64,000 nt of DNA from Persicobacter diffluens (GCF_036244895.1 NZ_BQKE01000001.1:3162001-3226000); one strand, 5' to 3'; counted from the first letter of the stretch, positions 1-8,720 are shown. Notes: generated by a model from the sequence alone, not told the origin. Numbers and translations are program-made.

Positions 1-226
1 TGTGGATAATAGCGATTCCACCTTCCAAAGCCATTGCAATGGCCAAATCCGCTTCCGAAACGGTATCCATGGCTGCAGAAACCAATGGAATGTTCAATTT
101 AATGTTTCGGGTGATTAAGGAAGTGGTGTTTGTGTCACGAGGCAAAACTTCTGAGTAGGCTGGACGTAACAAAACGTCATCATAAGTTAATGCTTCGTAA
201 GTAAATTTTTCTTGATCGAGAGACAT
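1..226 (-). CDS. guaB: IMP dehydrogenase, N-terminal part (runs off the window)
   Basis: Catalyses NAD-dependent oxidation of IMP to XMP, the first committed step of GMP synthesis. Only the first 75 codons are present; the gene continues beyond base 1. The translation begins MSLDQEKFTYEALTYDDVLL and continues through an IPLVSAAMDTVSE segment and ALEGGIAIIH. These are the typical opening strand and the first conserved block of the IMPDH TIM barrel. The CBS domains and the catalytic Cys loop lie outside the window. The ATG at 226 is the only sensible start, and a TAnnTTTG box lies 33 nt upstream of it. The identification is firm despite truncation. Confidence 0.93.
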   Translation of the reverse strand, partial: MSLDQEKFTYEALTYDDVLLRPAYSEVLPRDTNTTSLITRNIKLNIPLVSAAMDTVSEADLAIAMALEGGIAIIH

Positions 227-258
227 GGCAAATAACTTTAGGTAGTTTATTTGCGGGA

Positions 259-266
259 CAAAAGTA
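259..266 (-). promoter_or_regulatory. -7 box of probable guaB promoter
   Basis: TACTTTTG on the minus strand is an exact TAnnTTTG match, about 33 nt before the guaB ATG. The expected -33 position carries TTC (287-289) instead of TTG, 20 nt upstream, so the promoter is plausible but weaker than others in the window. Confidence 0.5.
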
Positions 267-376
267 ATGGTATTTTTCAACAGATGGAATCACTTTGTAT
301 ATTTTTTTTAACAAGCCCTTAGCCGCATTACTTTATTACTATTAATACTCAAATGAATACCTCATAAAAATCTAGA

Positions 377-407
377 TTGCGATGCTTACTGGAATAATGT
401 AGCTTTG
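377..407 (+). promoter_or_regulatory. Bacteroidota-type promoter of the thioesterase gene
   Basis: TTG at 377-379, 20 nt, then TAGCTTTG at 400-407: a complete -33/-7 pair. The coding sequence starts 17 nt after the -7 box. Confidence 0.7.
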
Positions 408-424
408 CGCTAAAACTCGAATAT

Positions 425-859
425 ATGTTTACTTACGAAACACAAATCAGGGTTCGCTATGCCGACACGGACCAAATGGGCTATATGTATTACGGGAATT
501 ATGCGACCTACTACGAGGTATGCCGCACAGAGGCTCTTAGAAGCTTGGGGCTGAATTACCGCGAAATGGAAAAACAAGGCGTCATGCTTCCGGTCCTGGA
601 GCTTCACAACAAATTTATCCGACCTGCCCACTATGATGATCTGCTTACGGTCAAAACCATGATAAAAACTTTACCGGATGGCATGCGGATTACTTTCTTT
701 TACGAAGTCATTAATGAAGCCGGCACCTTAATCAATCATGGCAAAACCACCCTGGTCTTTGTAGATATGAAAACCGGCAAACCTACCATTGCGCCGAAGG
801 AAATTGTAGAGGTCCTTCAACCCTTTTTTACGGAAGAAAATATCTCGGAAGATTCCTGA
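425..859 (+). CDS. YbgC/FadM-like acyl-CoA thioesterase (hotdog fold)
   Basis: 144 residues, the usual size of a single hotdog domain. It probably hydrolyses acyl-CoA thioesters in the cytoplasm; the substrate cannot be told. The N-terminus carries the 4HBT signature RYADTDQMGYMYYGNY at residues 11-26, in which Asp16 (D-x-x-G) is the expected catalytic residue. The gene stands alone between divergent guaB and the tRNA-Ser array and has its own promoter. In proteobacteria YbgC is linked to Tol-Pal, but nothing here supports that link. Confidence 0.85.
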   Translation: MFTYETQIRVRYADTDQMGYMYYGNYATYYEVCRTEALRSLGLNYREMEKQGVMLPVLELHNKFIRPAHYDDLLTVKTMIKTLPDGMRITFFYEVINEAGTLINHGKTTLVFVDMKTGKPTIAPKEIVEVLQPFFTEENISEDS

Positions 860-920
860 TTGAATTCCAACGGTTTACATGCCCAACCGGAAAAAAGTTT
901 GATTTTTTACCCATGAGGGC

Positions 921-950
921 TTGCAGCTAAAGATTTTTTACCTACCTTTG
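921..950 (+). promoter_or_regulatory. Promoter of the tRNA-Ser array
   Basis: TTG at 921-923, 19 nt, then TACCTTTG at 943-950, followed by CA. The first mature tRNA base is at 970, leaving a short 5' leader. The TACCTTTGCA core is shared with the rpsL, tuf and rpsH promoters. Confidence 0.8.
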
Positions 951-969
951 CAATCCGTTAAGCAATCAC

Positions 970-1054
970 AGAGGGTTGTCAGAGTGGTCGAATGAGGCAG
1001 TCTTGAAAACTGTTGTACCGCGAGGTACCGGGGGTTCGAATCCCTCACCCTCTG
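970..1054 (+). tRNA. tRNA-Ser(UGA), copy 1
   Basis: 85 nt class II tRNA with a long variable arm (GTACC, GCGA, GGTAC). The anticodon loop CTTGAAA gives UGA. Acceptor arms AGAGGGT and ACCCTCT pair fully, and the discriminator is G. A genomic CCA follows at 1055-1057. It differs from copies 2-4 by a compensated acceptor pair. Confidence 0.96.
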
Positions 1055-1088
1055 CCAGGACAAAAGGTCCGCGGCATTAAAGAAATAC

Positions 1089-1173
1089 AGAGAGTTGTCA
1101 GAGTGGTCGAATGAGGCAGTCTTGAAAACTGTTGTACCGCGAGGTACCGGGGGTTCGAATCCCTCACTCTCTG
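1089..1173 (+). tRNA. tRNA-Ser(UGA), copy 2
   Basis: 85 nt, same fold and anticodon as copy 1. The acceptor is AGAGAGT/ACTCTCT and the anticodon stem is GCAGT/ACTGT. No CCA is encoded after the discriminator G. Confidence 0.96.
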
Positions 1174-1220
1174 CTTATTTTCTTTTAAAAATTTATTGTG
1201 ATCCGGATAGTTGATTATCC

Positions 1221-1305
1221 AGAGAGTTGTCAGAGTGGTCGAATGAGGCGGTCTTGAAAACCGTTGTACCGCGAGGTACCGGGGGTTCGAATCCCTCACT
1301 CTCTG
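1221..1305 (+). tRNA. tRNA-Ser(UGA), copy 3
   Basis: 85 nt. The anticodon stem is GCGGT/ACCGT, a compensated change from copies 1 and 2. A genomic CCA follows at 1306-1308. A small GGATA/TATCC hairpin (1205-1220) precedes it directly and may be a processing element. Confidence 0.96.
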
Positions 1306-1329
1306 CCAGTCTTCCGGATCCAAAACTTT

Positions 1330-1414
1330 AGAGAGTTGTCAGAGTGGTCGAATGAGGCGGTCTTGAAAACCGTTGTACTGCGAGGTACCGGGGGTTCGAA
1401 TCCCTCACTCTCTG
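1330..1414 (+). tRNA. tRNA-Ser(UGA), copy 4
   Basis: 85 nt. Like copy 3, but the variable arm reads GTACT/GGTAC, so one pair becomes a G-U wobble and the arm still folds. No CCA is encoded. It is followed directly by the array terminator. Confidence 0.95.
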
Positions 1415-1415
1415 C

Positions 1416-1447
1416 AAAGCCCTGGTAGATTTATCAGGGCTTTTTTT
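1416..1447 (+). terminator. Terminator of the tRNA-Ser array
   Basis: Stem AAAGCCCTG/CAGGGCTTT (1416-1424 and 1435-1443) with a 10-nt loop and a run of T residues. Confidence 0.88.
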
Positions 1448-1644
1448 ATGCCTGCAACTTACTTAAGGAAATTTTTCAAAACACCCCTCAAATTAAATTA
1501 TTAAGCAATCCAGCTATCTTTTTCTAAGAAGTCAACCCTATTTCCATTCACGAAAGAAGCTGTTTGATTGAAAAAGCGCACAAATCTAACATGTGTAATT
1601 TTCACTCTTGGCAATGTCATTAACCTTAAGGAAGGCAAGACGTT

Positions 1645-2052
1645 ATGATTGAAAAAAACACCGTAAGAATGATTCAACCCCACTCCACCATTACCGCCCC
1701 CATTCAACCGAATCATTTCAATATACACCTTAAGCTAGATCGGTTCTGCGAGGAGGATCTTTCCCTCAAAAAAGAACTTACCCACTTATACAGAAAATCC
1801 TTTATTGATTTTCAAATGAGTTTCGGGAACTTCCTGGCGAACAAAGATTATGAGGCCTTTCGATTTTTAAACCATAAACTCTATTCCTCTTTTGAATTGC
1901 TAGAGTTACATGAACTTAAGAAGACCATGTCTGAAGCGATGGAGTGGTTTAAAGATGGAAATTTCGACCCTGCTGTTCAAAAAGAATTGTGTCAAAGAGT
2001 GGAAAAAATGTGCCGGCAAATCATTTATGAACTAGACCAAATTTCTCAATAA
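1645..2052 (+). CDS. HPt-like small protein (possible histidine phosphotransfer domain)
   Basis: 135 residues, mostly helical. The centre reads FLNHKLYSSFELLELHEL (residues 74-91), which resembles the HxLKGxxxxLG core of HPt domains, with His77 as the candidate phospho-acceptor. A preceding amphipathic helix (about 45-66) and two following helices would complete a four-helix bundle. The first 25 residues are polar and Pro-rich and probably disordered. No kinase or response regulator gene is nearby. The usual Lys-Gly-Ser after the His is replaced by Lys-Leu-Tyr-Ser-Ser, so phosphotransfer is a hypothesis. It is a monocistronic gene sharing a bidirectional terminator with phoH. Confidence 0.5.
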   Translation: MIEKNTVRMIQPHSTITAPIQPNHFNIHLKLDRFCEEDLSLKKELTHLYRKSFIDFQMSFGNFLANKDYEAFRFLNHKLYSSFELLELHELKKTMSEAMEWFKDGNFDPAVQKELCQRVEKMCRQIIYELDQISQ

Positions 2053-2085
2053 AAAAAGGACTACCGATTAGTAGTCCTTTTTTTT
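2051..2085. terminator. Bidirectional terminator between the HPt-like gene and phoH
   Basis: Stem GGACTAC (2058-2064) and GTAGTCC (2071-2077), flanked by A7 and T8 runs, so it can act for both convergent genes. Confidence 0.88.
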
Positions 2086-2101
2086 GTACACATCCATTCC
2101 T

Positions 2102-3508
2102 TTATAACATGGTAGAAGCCAGGTTCGCCAACTCTGAACGCTCCCCTTTCTCCAAAGAAATCTGCGCGAACAGTTCATGGCTTTTGATCTTCGACATTAA
2201 AGTAGACAAACCATTGGACTGGGTATCCAGATAAGGAGTGTCAATCTGATGAATATCTCCGGTGAAGATAATTTTCGTATTCTCGCCTGCCCTTGTAATA
2301 ATTGTTTTTATTTCATGTGGGGTGAGGTTTTGCGCCTCATCCACTATAAAAATGATATTGGATAAGCTCCTCCCCCGAATATAAGCTAATGGTGTCACCA
2401 ATAACTTTTCATCTTCTACCATCTTGCTAAGCTGCACATATTCCTTATCATGTTCATTGAACTGATGTTTAATAAACTTCAGGTTATCCCATAGTGGCTC
2501 CATATAAGGGTTCAGCTTGGATTTGATATCGCCTGGCAAATAACCCACATCTTTATTACTTAGCGGCACAATAGGCCTCGCCAAATAAATTTGTTTAAAA
2601 TCTCTTCTTTGCGCTAATGCACCTGCTAAAGCTAAAAGGGTTTTTCCGGAGCCCGGCACTCCACCAATGGTCACCAATTTAATATCCGGATTTAAAATGG
2701 CATGCAGCGCGAAGGCCTGCTCCGCATTTCTGGGCTTCACCCCGTAGGCCGTGTATTTCTCTACCCGCTCCAGGCGCTGCATGGCTGCGGAATAAAAAGC
2801 CATTACGGATTGCTCACTATTCTTTAGAATATAGTAACCATTCAACGACATGCGCTCCTGAATCGCCTCCGGAACGTCGGAAAAGCCAATATCATATAGG
2901 CGCTCAATACACTCCTTATCTACGCCATCAATAGTTTTAGTGGACTTATCAAGGTCAGCCACATCAGTCACCTTACCGGTGCGATAATCCTCCGCTTTTA
3001 AGGAAAGTGCTTTCGCTTTAAGACGAAGATTGACATCTTTGGTCACCATCACTACCGTCTTTTCTTTCTCCTCACTTTTGATGGTTAATGCAGCATTCAG
3101 AATCTTATGATCCATTTTATGGGACTCAAATACCACTTCTGCATCGATCTCGCCCTTTCCGTTTAAGATCACTTTCAAGCGCCCTCTTTTCTCTCCGGGA
3201 AGCGGAATCCAGTCCCGGATGGTATGGCCTTCTGACAAATCATCCAACATGCGGATAAACTGCCGTGCTTCGTAATTTATGGAGTCATTTCCCTTTTTAA
3301 AATTATCCAGCTCTTCCAGAACAGTAATCGGAATCGCGACATCATGTTCCCCAAAATTGAGAAAGGAGCGGTGATCAAATAGGATAACGGAGGTATCAAG
3401 AACGAAAATCTTTGATTCAGCTGCTGGGCTATTATCCATACGGTTAGTGTTGAAAAGGTGAAAAGATGCATGGCCAGCAGCTATCTGCCTTTTGAGAACG
3501 GGAACCAT
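2102..3508 (-). CDS. PhoH-like ATPase with N-terminal PIN domain
   Basis: 468 residues. The N-terminus (about 33-180) is a PIN nuclease-type domain opening KIFVLDTSVILFDH, with Asp38 as first acidic ligand. The C-terminus (about 260-468) is a PhoH P-loop ATPase with Walker A GGVPGSGKT (282-290) and Walker B IIFIVDEAQN (385-394). PIN-PhoH fusions are regarded as RNA-directed helicase/nucleases, but the substrate is not known. An in-frame ATG at 3439 would give a protein starting MDNSPAAESK, closer to usual family length. The first ATG has an A-rich context with AGGGA upstream, so I kept it. It lies downstream of the secDF terminator. Confidence 0.88.
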   Translation of the reverse strand: MVPVLKRQIAAGHASFHLFNTNRMDNSPAAESKIFVLDTSVILFDHRSFLNFGEHDVAIPITVLEELDNFKKGNDSINYEARQFIRMLDDLSEGHTIRDWIPLPGEKRGRLKVILNGKGEIDAEVVFESHKMDHKILNAALTIKSEEKEKTVVMVTKDVNLRLKAKALSLKAEDYRTGKVTDVADLDKSTKTIDGVDKECIERLYDIGFSDVPEAIQERMSLNGYYILKNSEQSVMAFYSAAMQRLERVEKYTAYGVKPRNAEQAFALHAILNPDIKLVTIGGVPGSGKTLLALAGALAQRRDFKQIYLARPIVPLSNKDVGYLPGDIKSKLNPYMEPLWDNLKFIKHQFNEHDKEYVQLSKMVEDEKLLVTPLAYIRGRSLSNIIFIVDEAQNLTPHEIKTIITRAGENTKIIFTGDIHQIDTPYLDTQSNGLSTLMSKIKSHELFAQISLEKGERSELANLASTML

Positions 3509-3636
3509 TTTTATTCCCTGATTTCGCCGAAGCCTGACAAGGAATCGATCTTCTATGCCAGGAAGTGTACTACAAAGTATCTAATCCTTCTTTAATAATT
3601 TACGGAATAGAACTAAAAAAACACGGATTAATGCAT

Positions 3637-3670
3637 AAAAAAAGGCCGACGTTAACTCGCCGACCTTTTA
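3637..3670 (-). terminator. Terminator of secDF
   Basis: Eight-base-pair stem with two G-U pairs around the loop AGTTAA, flanked by A4 and T7 on the minus strand. It lies 38 nt after the secDF stop. Confidence 0.85.
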
Positions 3671-3707
3671 ATTGATTTGTTTACAGTGATTTGTAAACGA
3701 TATTTTT

Positions 3708-6700
3708 TTAGGCAGTCACAGACTTACCTGCTTTTTTTGCTTTACGCTTTTCCTCACCGTAGGTGAAGTCCAACACGATTGGAGTCGCTACGAAGATAGA
3801 AGAATAGGTACCCACCAATACCCCTACCAACATCGCAAAAGAGAAGGAACGCAATACTTCACCACCGAACAAGAACAACACCAATACTACGATCAAAGTA
3901 GTAGCAGAAGTCATCAATGTACGAGACATGGTATTGTTAATCGCCTTATTAAATACAGCTTCCATATCCTTACCCTGGTTCAGCGCCATATCCTCACGGA
4001 TACGGTCAAATACTACCACCGTATCGTTAATAGAATAACCGATAATGGTCAAAATCGCCGCTACGAATACCTGATCGATTTCGTAATTCACGCCAAACAA
4101 TGCCACGATAGCAAAAGCAGCAAATACGAAACAAGTATCGTGTACCAATGCTGCAATTGCACCGGCAGAGAATCCCATTTTACGGAAACGAATCAAGATG
4201 TAAAGGAACAATACAATCAAGGCAAAGAAACCTGCCTCCAAAGAAGATGCTTTGATATCATCTGCAATCGTCGCACCTACTTTTGAAGAAGAAACCACTG
4301 CAAAATCAGCTTCAGTAACATTATTTGCATCACTGATATTTTTCAATCCGGTGGACTGCTCTAAACCTGAAATAATAGCCTGACGAACCTGAACATCTGC
4401 CTCATCAGAATCATCTTCCACCAAATAAGAAGTGGTTACTTTTAATACATCAGACGCACCATAAGTTTTTACTTCAATACCTGCTTTTTGGAAAGCTTCC
4501 ACTTTACTCAAACCAGTCTTCACATCAGAAGCCACCATTGACTTACCGAAATCCACCACATAGGAACGTCCCCCTTTAAAGTCTACGCCAAGGTTCAATC
4601 CACCTTCCGCTACGATCAATACCGCACCCAAAAGAATGAAAGAAATGGAACCGATATAAACTTTCTTACGGATACCCATGAAATCGAAGTTCACGTTCTG
4701 CATGAAGCCTTTCGATAGGCCAGTCTCGAAAGAAAGTTTGGACTGCTCCCCTTTCTTGGTCAACCAAGATACGATTACACGCGTAATGAATACCGCTGAG
4801 AAGAAAGAAGAAGCGATACCAATCATCAAAGTAATAGCGAAACCTTTCACTGGCCCCTGACCCAATACGTAAAGAATTACACCAATCAAGAAGGTGGTCA
4901 CGTTGGCATCAAAGATCGAGCTGAAAGCTTTTTCATATCCACGATTAATCGCATTCAAAATAGAAGAACCCAAACGCATCTCCTCACGAATACGCTCAAA
5001 GATCAGTACGTTTGCATCAATGGACATACCGATCGTCAATACGATACCCGCAATACCTGGAAGTGTTAGCGCCGCAGAAAGGTTAGCCAAAATACCCAAG
5101 ATGAAGAAGATGTTGAACAACAATGCTGCGTTCGCAATCAAACCACCTTTAGCATAGAATGCCACCATAAACAACACGACCAAACCAAGACCCAACAATA
5201 CTGAATAGATCCCTTGGTTCTGCGCTTCTTTACCCAAAGTAGGTCCTACTACTGCTTCTTCCACAATACGAGTAGGCGCTGGTAAAGAACCTGCTTTCAA
5301 AATGTTCGCTAAATCTTTCGCTTCTTCAATGGAGAAGTTACCGGAAATAGAAGAAGAACCGTTAGGAATCTCACCGTTTACCACCGGTGCAGAGTAAGCA
5401 TAACCATCCAATACGATAGCCACCTGACGACCAATATTCTCAGAAGTTAATTTCTTCCATTTTTTCGCACCCACAGAGTTCATTTGCATTGAAACTGCCG
5501 CACGACCTGTCTGATCGAAATCCTGACGAGCATCTGTAATTACTTCACCCGTCAAAGGAGCCTGACCACGACGTGTTTTCAATGCATTCAAAGTTAACAT
5601 CTGAACACCTTCGTTATCCGTAGCTTTTACATCCCAGGCAAATTTCAGATCTCTTGGCAACAAAGATTTGATATCAGCACGCTCGATAATACGGTTGATT
5701 TTTACAGTATCCTTAACATTGTATACCAAACCGTAAGGGCTCATATTCAATGCAAGCAAAGGAGAAACATTGGCATTCATTACCGCCTCAAGGCTATCTG
5801 CAGCTGCTTGTGCTTCAGAAGCAGAATCCGCAGGAACTGCAGCATCATCACCTGTTAAAGAAGCTAAATCATCTTCATCAGAAGACTGGACAACTGCATC
5901 TGCATCCGTTTTCAATTCACCGGCTGCTAATGGGTTTACCTTTTGCTCTGCAACCAATTTCTGGTTGATCGCCATCAAAGACTGCTGATATTCCTGAATG
6001 TTATAAACTTCGAAGAACTCCAATTTCGCAACTCCTTGTAAAAGTTTACGAACACGCTCTGGATTATCCACCCCTGGAAGCTCCACCTGAATACGGCCAG
6101 TTCCCTGCAAACGCTGAATATTTGGCTGTGAAGTACCGAAACGGTCTACACGAGTTCTCAAAATGTTGAAAGAACGATCAATTGCTCCTTCTACTTCTGT
6201 GTTCAACACTTTAAGAATAGCATCATCTGAAGTATCTAATGAGATACGACCCTTGTTCGCTGCATTAGCAAATACTTCGCTCATCTTACGATCTGTCTGA
6301 GACTTCCATGCTGAAGCAAACAAACCTACAAAATCACCACCAGTCTGACGGAAAGCGGCATTTGCTGCGTTCAAAGCAGCTGTAAAGTCTTCATCTTTAG
6401 AGTTACCCGCAATTCCACGAACGATCTCTACCGGAGAAACCTCCAATGTTACCGCCATACCGCCCTGAAGGTCAAGACCAAGACCAAGCTCGGTTTCTTT
6501 CACTTCTTTGAAAGTAAATGGCTTCCCTAAAAAGTTGTATACCGGCTCATTCCAAAGAGAATCCAGGTATTTTTGTTTTTTGTTAAAGTCAATTCTAGGC
6601 TGACCATCCTCACCCAAAACCGTGGCATAGGCGGTAGCATCCTTTTGAATGTTTGACGAAACTAACGTGAACGAAAGGTAGTACAGGCACAAAGCTGTAA

Positions 6701-6740
6701 CAATCAACGTTAGCGTCACAATGAAACCCTTGTTTCGCAT
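3708..6740 (-). CDS. secDF: Protein translocase subunit SecDF, fused
   Basis: 1010 residues, SecD and SecF in one chain as in many Bacteroidota. It uses proton motive force to pull secreted proteins across the inner membrane after SecYEG. TM1 is at residues 6-28. The SecD signature LGLDLQGG is at 87-94, followed by the P1 periplasmic region, an acidic Ala/Ser/Asp-rich insert around residues 280-320, and the TM2-6 bundle with IGMSIDANVLIFERIREE. The SecF half starts near residue 680 with GVDFKGGRSY and ends with GYSINDTVVVFDRIRE and the last membrane helices. It is monocistronic with its own terminator. The insert is low complexity and may be a flexible periplasmic linker. Confidence 0.97.
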   Translation of the reverse strand: MRNKGFIVTLTLIVTALCLYYLSFTLVSSNIQKDATAYATVLGEDGQPRIDFNKKQKYLDSLWNEPVYNFLGKPFTFKEVKETELGLGLDLQGGMAVTLEVSPVEIVRGIAGNSKDEDFTAALNAANAAFRQTGGDFVGLFASAWKSQTDRKMSEVFANAANKGRISLDTSDDAILKVLNTEVEGAIDRSFNILRTRVDRFGTSQPNIQRLQGTGRIQVELPGVDNPERVRKLLQGVAKLEFFEVYNIQEYQQSLMAINQKLVAEQKVNPLAAGELKTDADAVVQSSDEDDLASLTGDDAAVPADSASEAQAAADSLEAVMNANVSPLLALNMSPYGLVYNVKDTVKINRIIERADIKSLLPRDLKFAWDVKATDNEGVQMLTLNALKTRRGQAPLTGEVITDARQDFDQTGRAAVSMQMNSVGAKKWKKLTSENIGRQVAIVLDGYAYSAPVVNGEIPNGSSSISGNFSIEEAKDLANILKAGSLPAPTRIVEEAVVGPTLGKEAQNQGIYSVLLGLGLVVLFMVAFYAKGGLIANAALLFNIFFILGILANLSAALTLPGIAGIVLTIGMSIDANVLIFERIREEMRLGSSILNAINRGYEKAFSSIFDANVTTFLIGVILYVLGQGPVKGFAITLMIGIASSFFSAVFITRVIVSWLTKKGEQSKLSFETGLSKGFMQNVNFDFMGIRKKVYIGSISFILLGAVLIVAEGGLNLGVDFKGGRSYVVDFGKSMVASDVKTGLSKVEAFQKAGIEVKTYGASDVLKVTTSYLVEDDSDEADVQVRQAIISGLEQSTGLKNISDANNVTEADFAVVSSSKVGATIADDIKASSLEAGFFALIVLFLYILIRFRKMGFSAGAIAALVHDTCFVFAAFAIVALFGVNYEIDQVFVAAILTIIGYSINDTVVVFDRIREDMALNQGKDMEAVFNKAINNTMSRTLMTSATTLIVVLVLFLFGGEVLRSFSFAMLVGVLVGTYSSIFVATPIVLDFTYGEEKRKAKKAGKSVTA

Positions 6741-6841
6741 TGTTGTAGAAATTATAAAATAAAAAAGTATTTAATTAATTGAATATAAGCATGTAACACA
6801 CCAAAACCACTGGCTAACGTTACACATTATGCTGAAGGAAA

Positions 6842-7204
6842 TTAGGGGGCATTTGGGGCCAATTGGCACTCCAATAACCTCAGTAAGAAAGAGGCATTAT
6901 AAATTGATAGGCGATGAAAAATAGCCGAACGCACCAACTGCATGTCTGTCTGAGGTGCAATAATCGCATCAATGGCAAAAAAATGAAGGGAGAAACTGCT
7001 AATGGCCTGAAAGGGCTTCAGTACTAAATCAGCAGCCGGAACGGGCTGTCCTTCGGACTCTTCCGACTCACCGACTACCACTTCCTGCGCTTCTGCTAAA
7101 TCCGAAGACATATACGACTGCACGACAGGCCCTGCTACCACCAATAATGTGGAAAGCAAAAGCACCATTAAATGCGCCATCGATATGTTCGTCTTCTGAT
7201 TCAT
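6842..7204 (-). CDS. Small membrane or secreted hypothetical protein
   Basis: 120 residues from the ATG at 7204, starting MNQKTNISMAHLMVLLLSTL. One hydrophobic segment (about residues 7-27) is a signal peptide or anchor. An acidic Glu/Ser-rich stretch (about 40-55) and a hydrophobic C-terminal half rich in Leu, Phe and His follow. I recognise no family. An upstream TTG codon at 7240 was rejected as the start because it is the -33 element of a good promoter. The ATG lies only 7 nt beyond the -7 box, so the mRNA may be leaderless. Confidence 0.55.
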   Translation of the reverse strand: MNQKTNISMAHLMVLLLSTLLVVAGPVVQSYMSSDLAEAQEVVVGESEESEGQPVPAADLVLKPFQAISSFSLHFFAIDAIIAPQTDMQLVRSAIFHRLSIYNASFLLRLLECQLAPNAP

Positions 7205-7210
7205 TGACTG

Positions 7211-7240
7211 CAAAACTAAATAAAAAAGGGGCAAGCACAA
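7211..7240 (-). promoter_or_regulatory. Promoter of the small hypothetical gene
   Basis: On the minus strand, TTG (7240-7238), 19 nt, then TAGTTTTG (7218-7211) and CA. The spacing to the ATG implies transcription starting at or next to the start codon. Confidence 0.68.
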
Positions 7241-7401
7241 AACTCCCCCCTTTTTTAATTGTTGGTAATCAATCTATAAAATCAACAACACTACGCTAAA
7301 CAAAATTTTTTATCGTTAAAATGCCAGAGATTACACTGAAACGCAGCACTTTATTGAGCCCAAACCCTTGGGCACATTCCAATTTTCCCTTCATCACTTT
7401 A

Positions 7402-8103
7402 TTAGCTGTTCACTTCAATAAAACGATTGACATCCCCTTTTTTTCCCATGATAACGATTTTATCTGAACCTTTAATTACGGAATCCGCTTTGGGAACCCC
7501 CGTAATATGCTCTTCTTGTTTTGTCTTTCCCGTTACCGGATCCAAAGTCTCAAAACAAGATTTAATGGTGATCAAATTAAGGTTGTACCGCTCCCGCAAG
7601 CCCATATCCTTCAGCATCATATTGGCCACTCGTTTAGGCGTATCAATCTCCACGATTTCATACTCATCCGGCAAGGGAAAAAACTTTTTGATGGAGGGAT
7701 GTATCAATCTATGCGCAAGCAGCTTGCCTTCATTGGCTTCTGGATTCAATATTTCATGCACTCCCATTTTCTCCAGAATCAACTGCTGATGTTTATTGGT
7801 TGCACGAGATATGATATGCTTTACGCCTATCTCCTGTAAAATTACGGTGGTTAAAACTACATTTTCGAAGTTCTCCCCTATGGTGACTACAGCCGTATCT
7901 ACCTCTTCAATATTTTGAGATAGCAAAGCATTCTGATCAGTAGAATCCATATTGACCACATAGGCGATCTTATCTTTCGCTGCCTCGACTACCGTCAGGT
8001 TGTGATCAATGCCAATCACTTCTGCTCCATATTCGGATAGTTGTACCGCCAGGGCCATTCCCATCTGCCCTAACCCAATCACCGCAATTTTACTATTTCT
8101 CAT
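7402..8103 (-). CDS. KtrA/TrkA-type potassium uptake regulatory protein (RCK)
   Basis: 233 residues: an RCK_N Rossmann domain followed by an RCK_C (TrkA-C) domain. It should be the cytosolic nucleotide-binding gate of a Ktr/Trk K+ channel. GLGQMG at residues 10-15 is the dinucleotide loop and Asp33 ends the second strand. The C-terminal part (about 135-233) fits TrkA-C. Its ATG overlaps the stop of the upstream kinase gene by 4 nt (ATGA), so translation is coupled. The membrane subunit (KtrB/TrkH) is not in the window. Confidence 0.9.
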   Translation of the reverse strand: MRNSKIAVIGLGQMGMALAVQLSEYGAEVIGIDHNLTVVEAAKDKIAYVVNMDSTDQNALLSQNIEEVDTAVVTIGENFENVVLTTVILQEIGVKHIISRATNKHQQLILEKMGVHEILNPEANEGKLLAHRLIHPSIKKFFPLPDEYEIVEIDTPKRVANMMLKDMGLRERYNLNLITIKSCFETLDPVTGKTKQEEHITGVPKADSVIKGSDKIVIMGKKGDVNRFIEVNS

Positions 8104-8720
8104 GCTTGTACATGTTTTTTCAGATGAGAGATTAGAATCTCTAAACCCACATCAAAGGTTGTATTGTTTGGAATAATTAAATGTGCAGAGCTTTTAAATG
8201 GTGCGATATACTTATCATAAGTCGGTTGAACATGCTTTTCATATCGATACAACACTTCCTCCAGCCCCTCATTCCTTTCCTCGCTATCTCTGATGATTCT
8301 CCGCTTCAATTTAATATGCTCCTGAGCATCGATAAACACCCGAATATCTATCAGGTCAGATAAATTCTGATCATAAAAAACGAACAAACCTTCCACAATA
8401 ATGATCGGTGCTGATTCAAAATTCAGCAAGCGGGGAGTAATGTTCGGATTATTGAAAGTATACTCTTTCAGTTGAACCGTACGACCGCCCTTTAACTTTT
8501 CTATATCTTTAGCATAGGCCTGAAGATTGACCGACTCTGGTAAATCAAAATTTTGAACCCCTTCATCATCTACCGGCTGCTCCTCCTTAGGCAAATAATA
8601 ATTATCCTGGGAAATCAAGCAGACTTCTTCAGCACTGAAAGCACTCATCAAATTATTCAGAAAAGTGGTCTTTCCTGAAGCACTCCCTCCCGTAATTCCA
8701 ATCACCAACGGTTTTTTCAT
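8100..8720 (-). CDS. Uridine kinase-like P-loop kinase, paralogue B
   Basis: 206 residues, family of uridine kinase and phosphoribulokinase. Walker A is GGSASGKT (11-18), followed by the SQDNYY motif, a KEYTFNN segment, VEGLFVFY and an RRIIRD lid motif. It is closely similar to the gene just upstream, with which it overlaps by 4 nt, indicating a tandem duplication. In pyrimidine nucleoside kinases the Tyr-x-Phe motif is followed by a His that contacts the base; here that position is Pro (YTFNNP). The kinase fold is secure, but uridine as substrate is not. Confidence 0.78.
   Translation of the reverse strand: MKKPLVIGITGGSASGKTTFLNNLMSAFSAEEVCLISQDNYYLPKEEQPVDDEGVQNFDLPESVNLQAYAKDIEKLKGGRTVQLKEYTFNNPNITPRLLNFESAPIIIVEGLFVFYDQNLSDLIDIRVFIDAQEHIKLKRRIIRDSEERNEGLEEVLYRYEKHVQPTYDKYIAPFKSSAHLIIPNNTTFDVGLEILISHLKKHVQA

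Noticed and set aside
1045..1323. Minus-strand open frame of 92 codons across the tRNA-Ser array
   Set aside because: It is the reverse complement of tRNA genes; the repeated RVRDSNPRYLAVQ pattern is a well-known artefact of tRNA-Ser arrays.
970..1414. CRISPR-like array from four regular repeats
   Set aside because: The repeats are 85-nt tRNA genes with full cloverleafs and unequal spacers of 24-47 nt.
7358..7373. GCCCAA-ACCC-TTGGGC hairpin after ktrA as terminator
   Set aside because: The stem is good but no T-run follows on the coding strand, so I could not call it a terminator.
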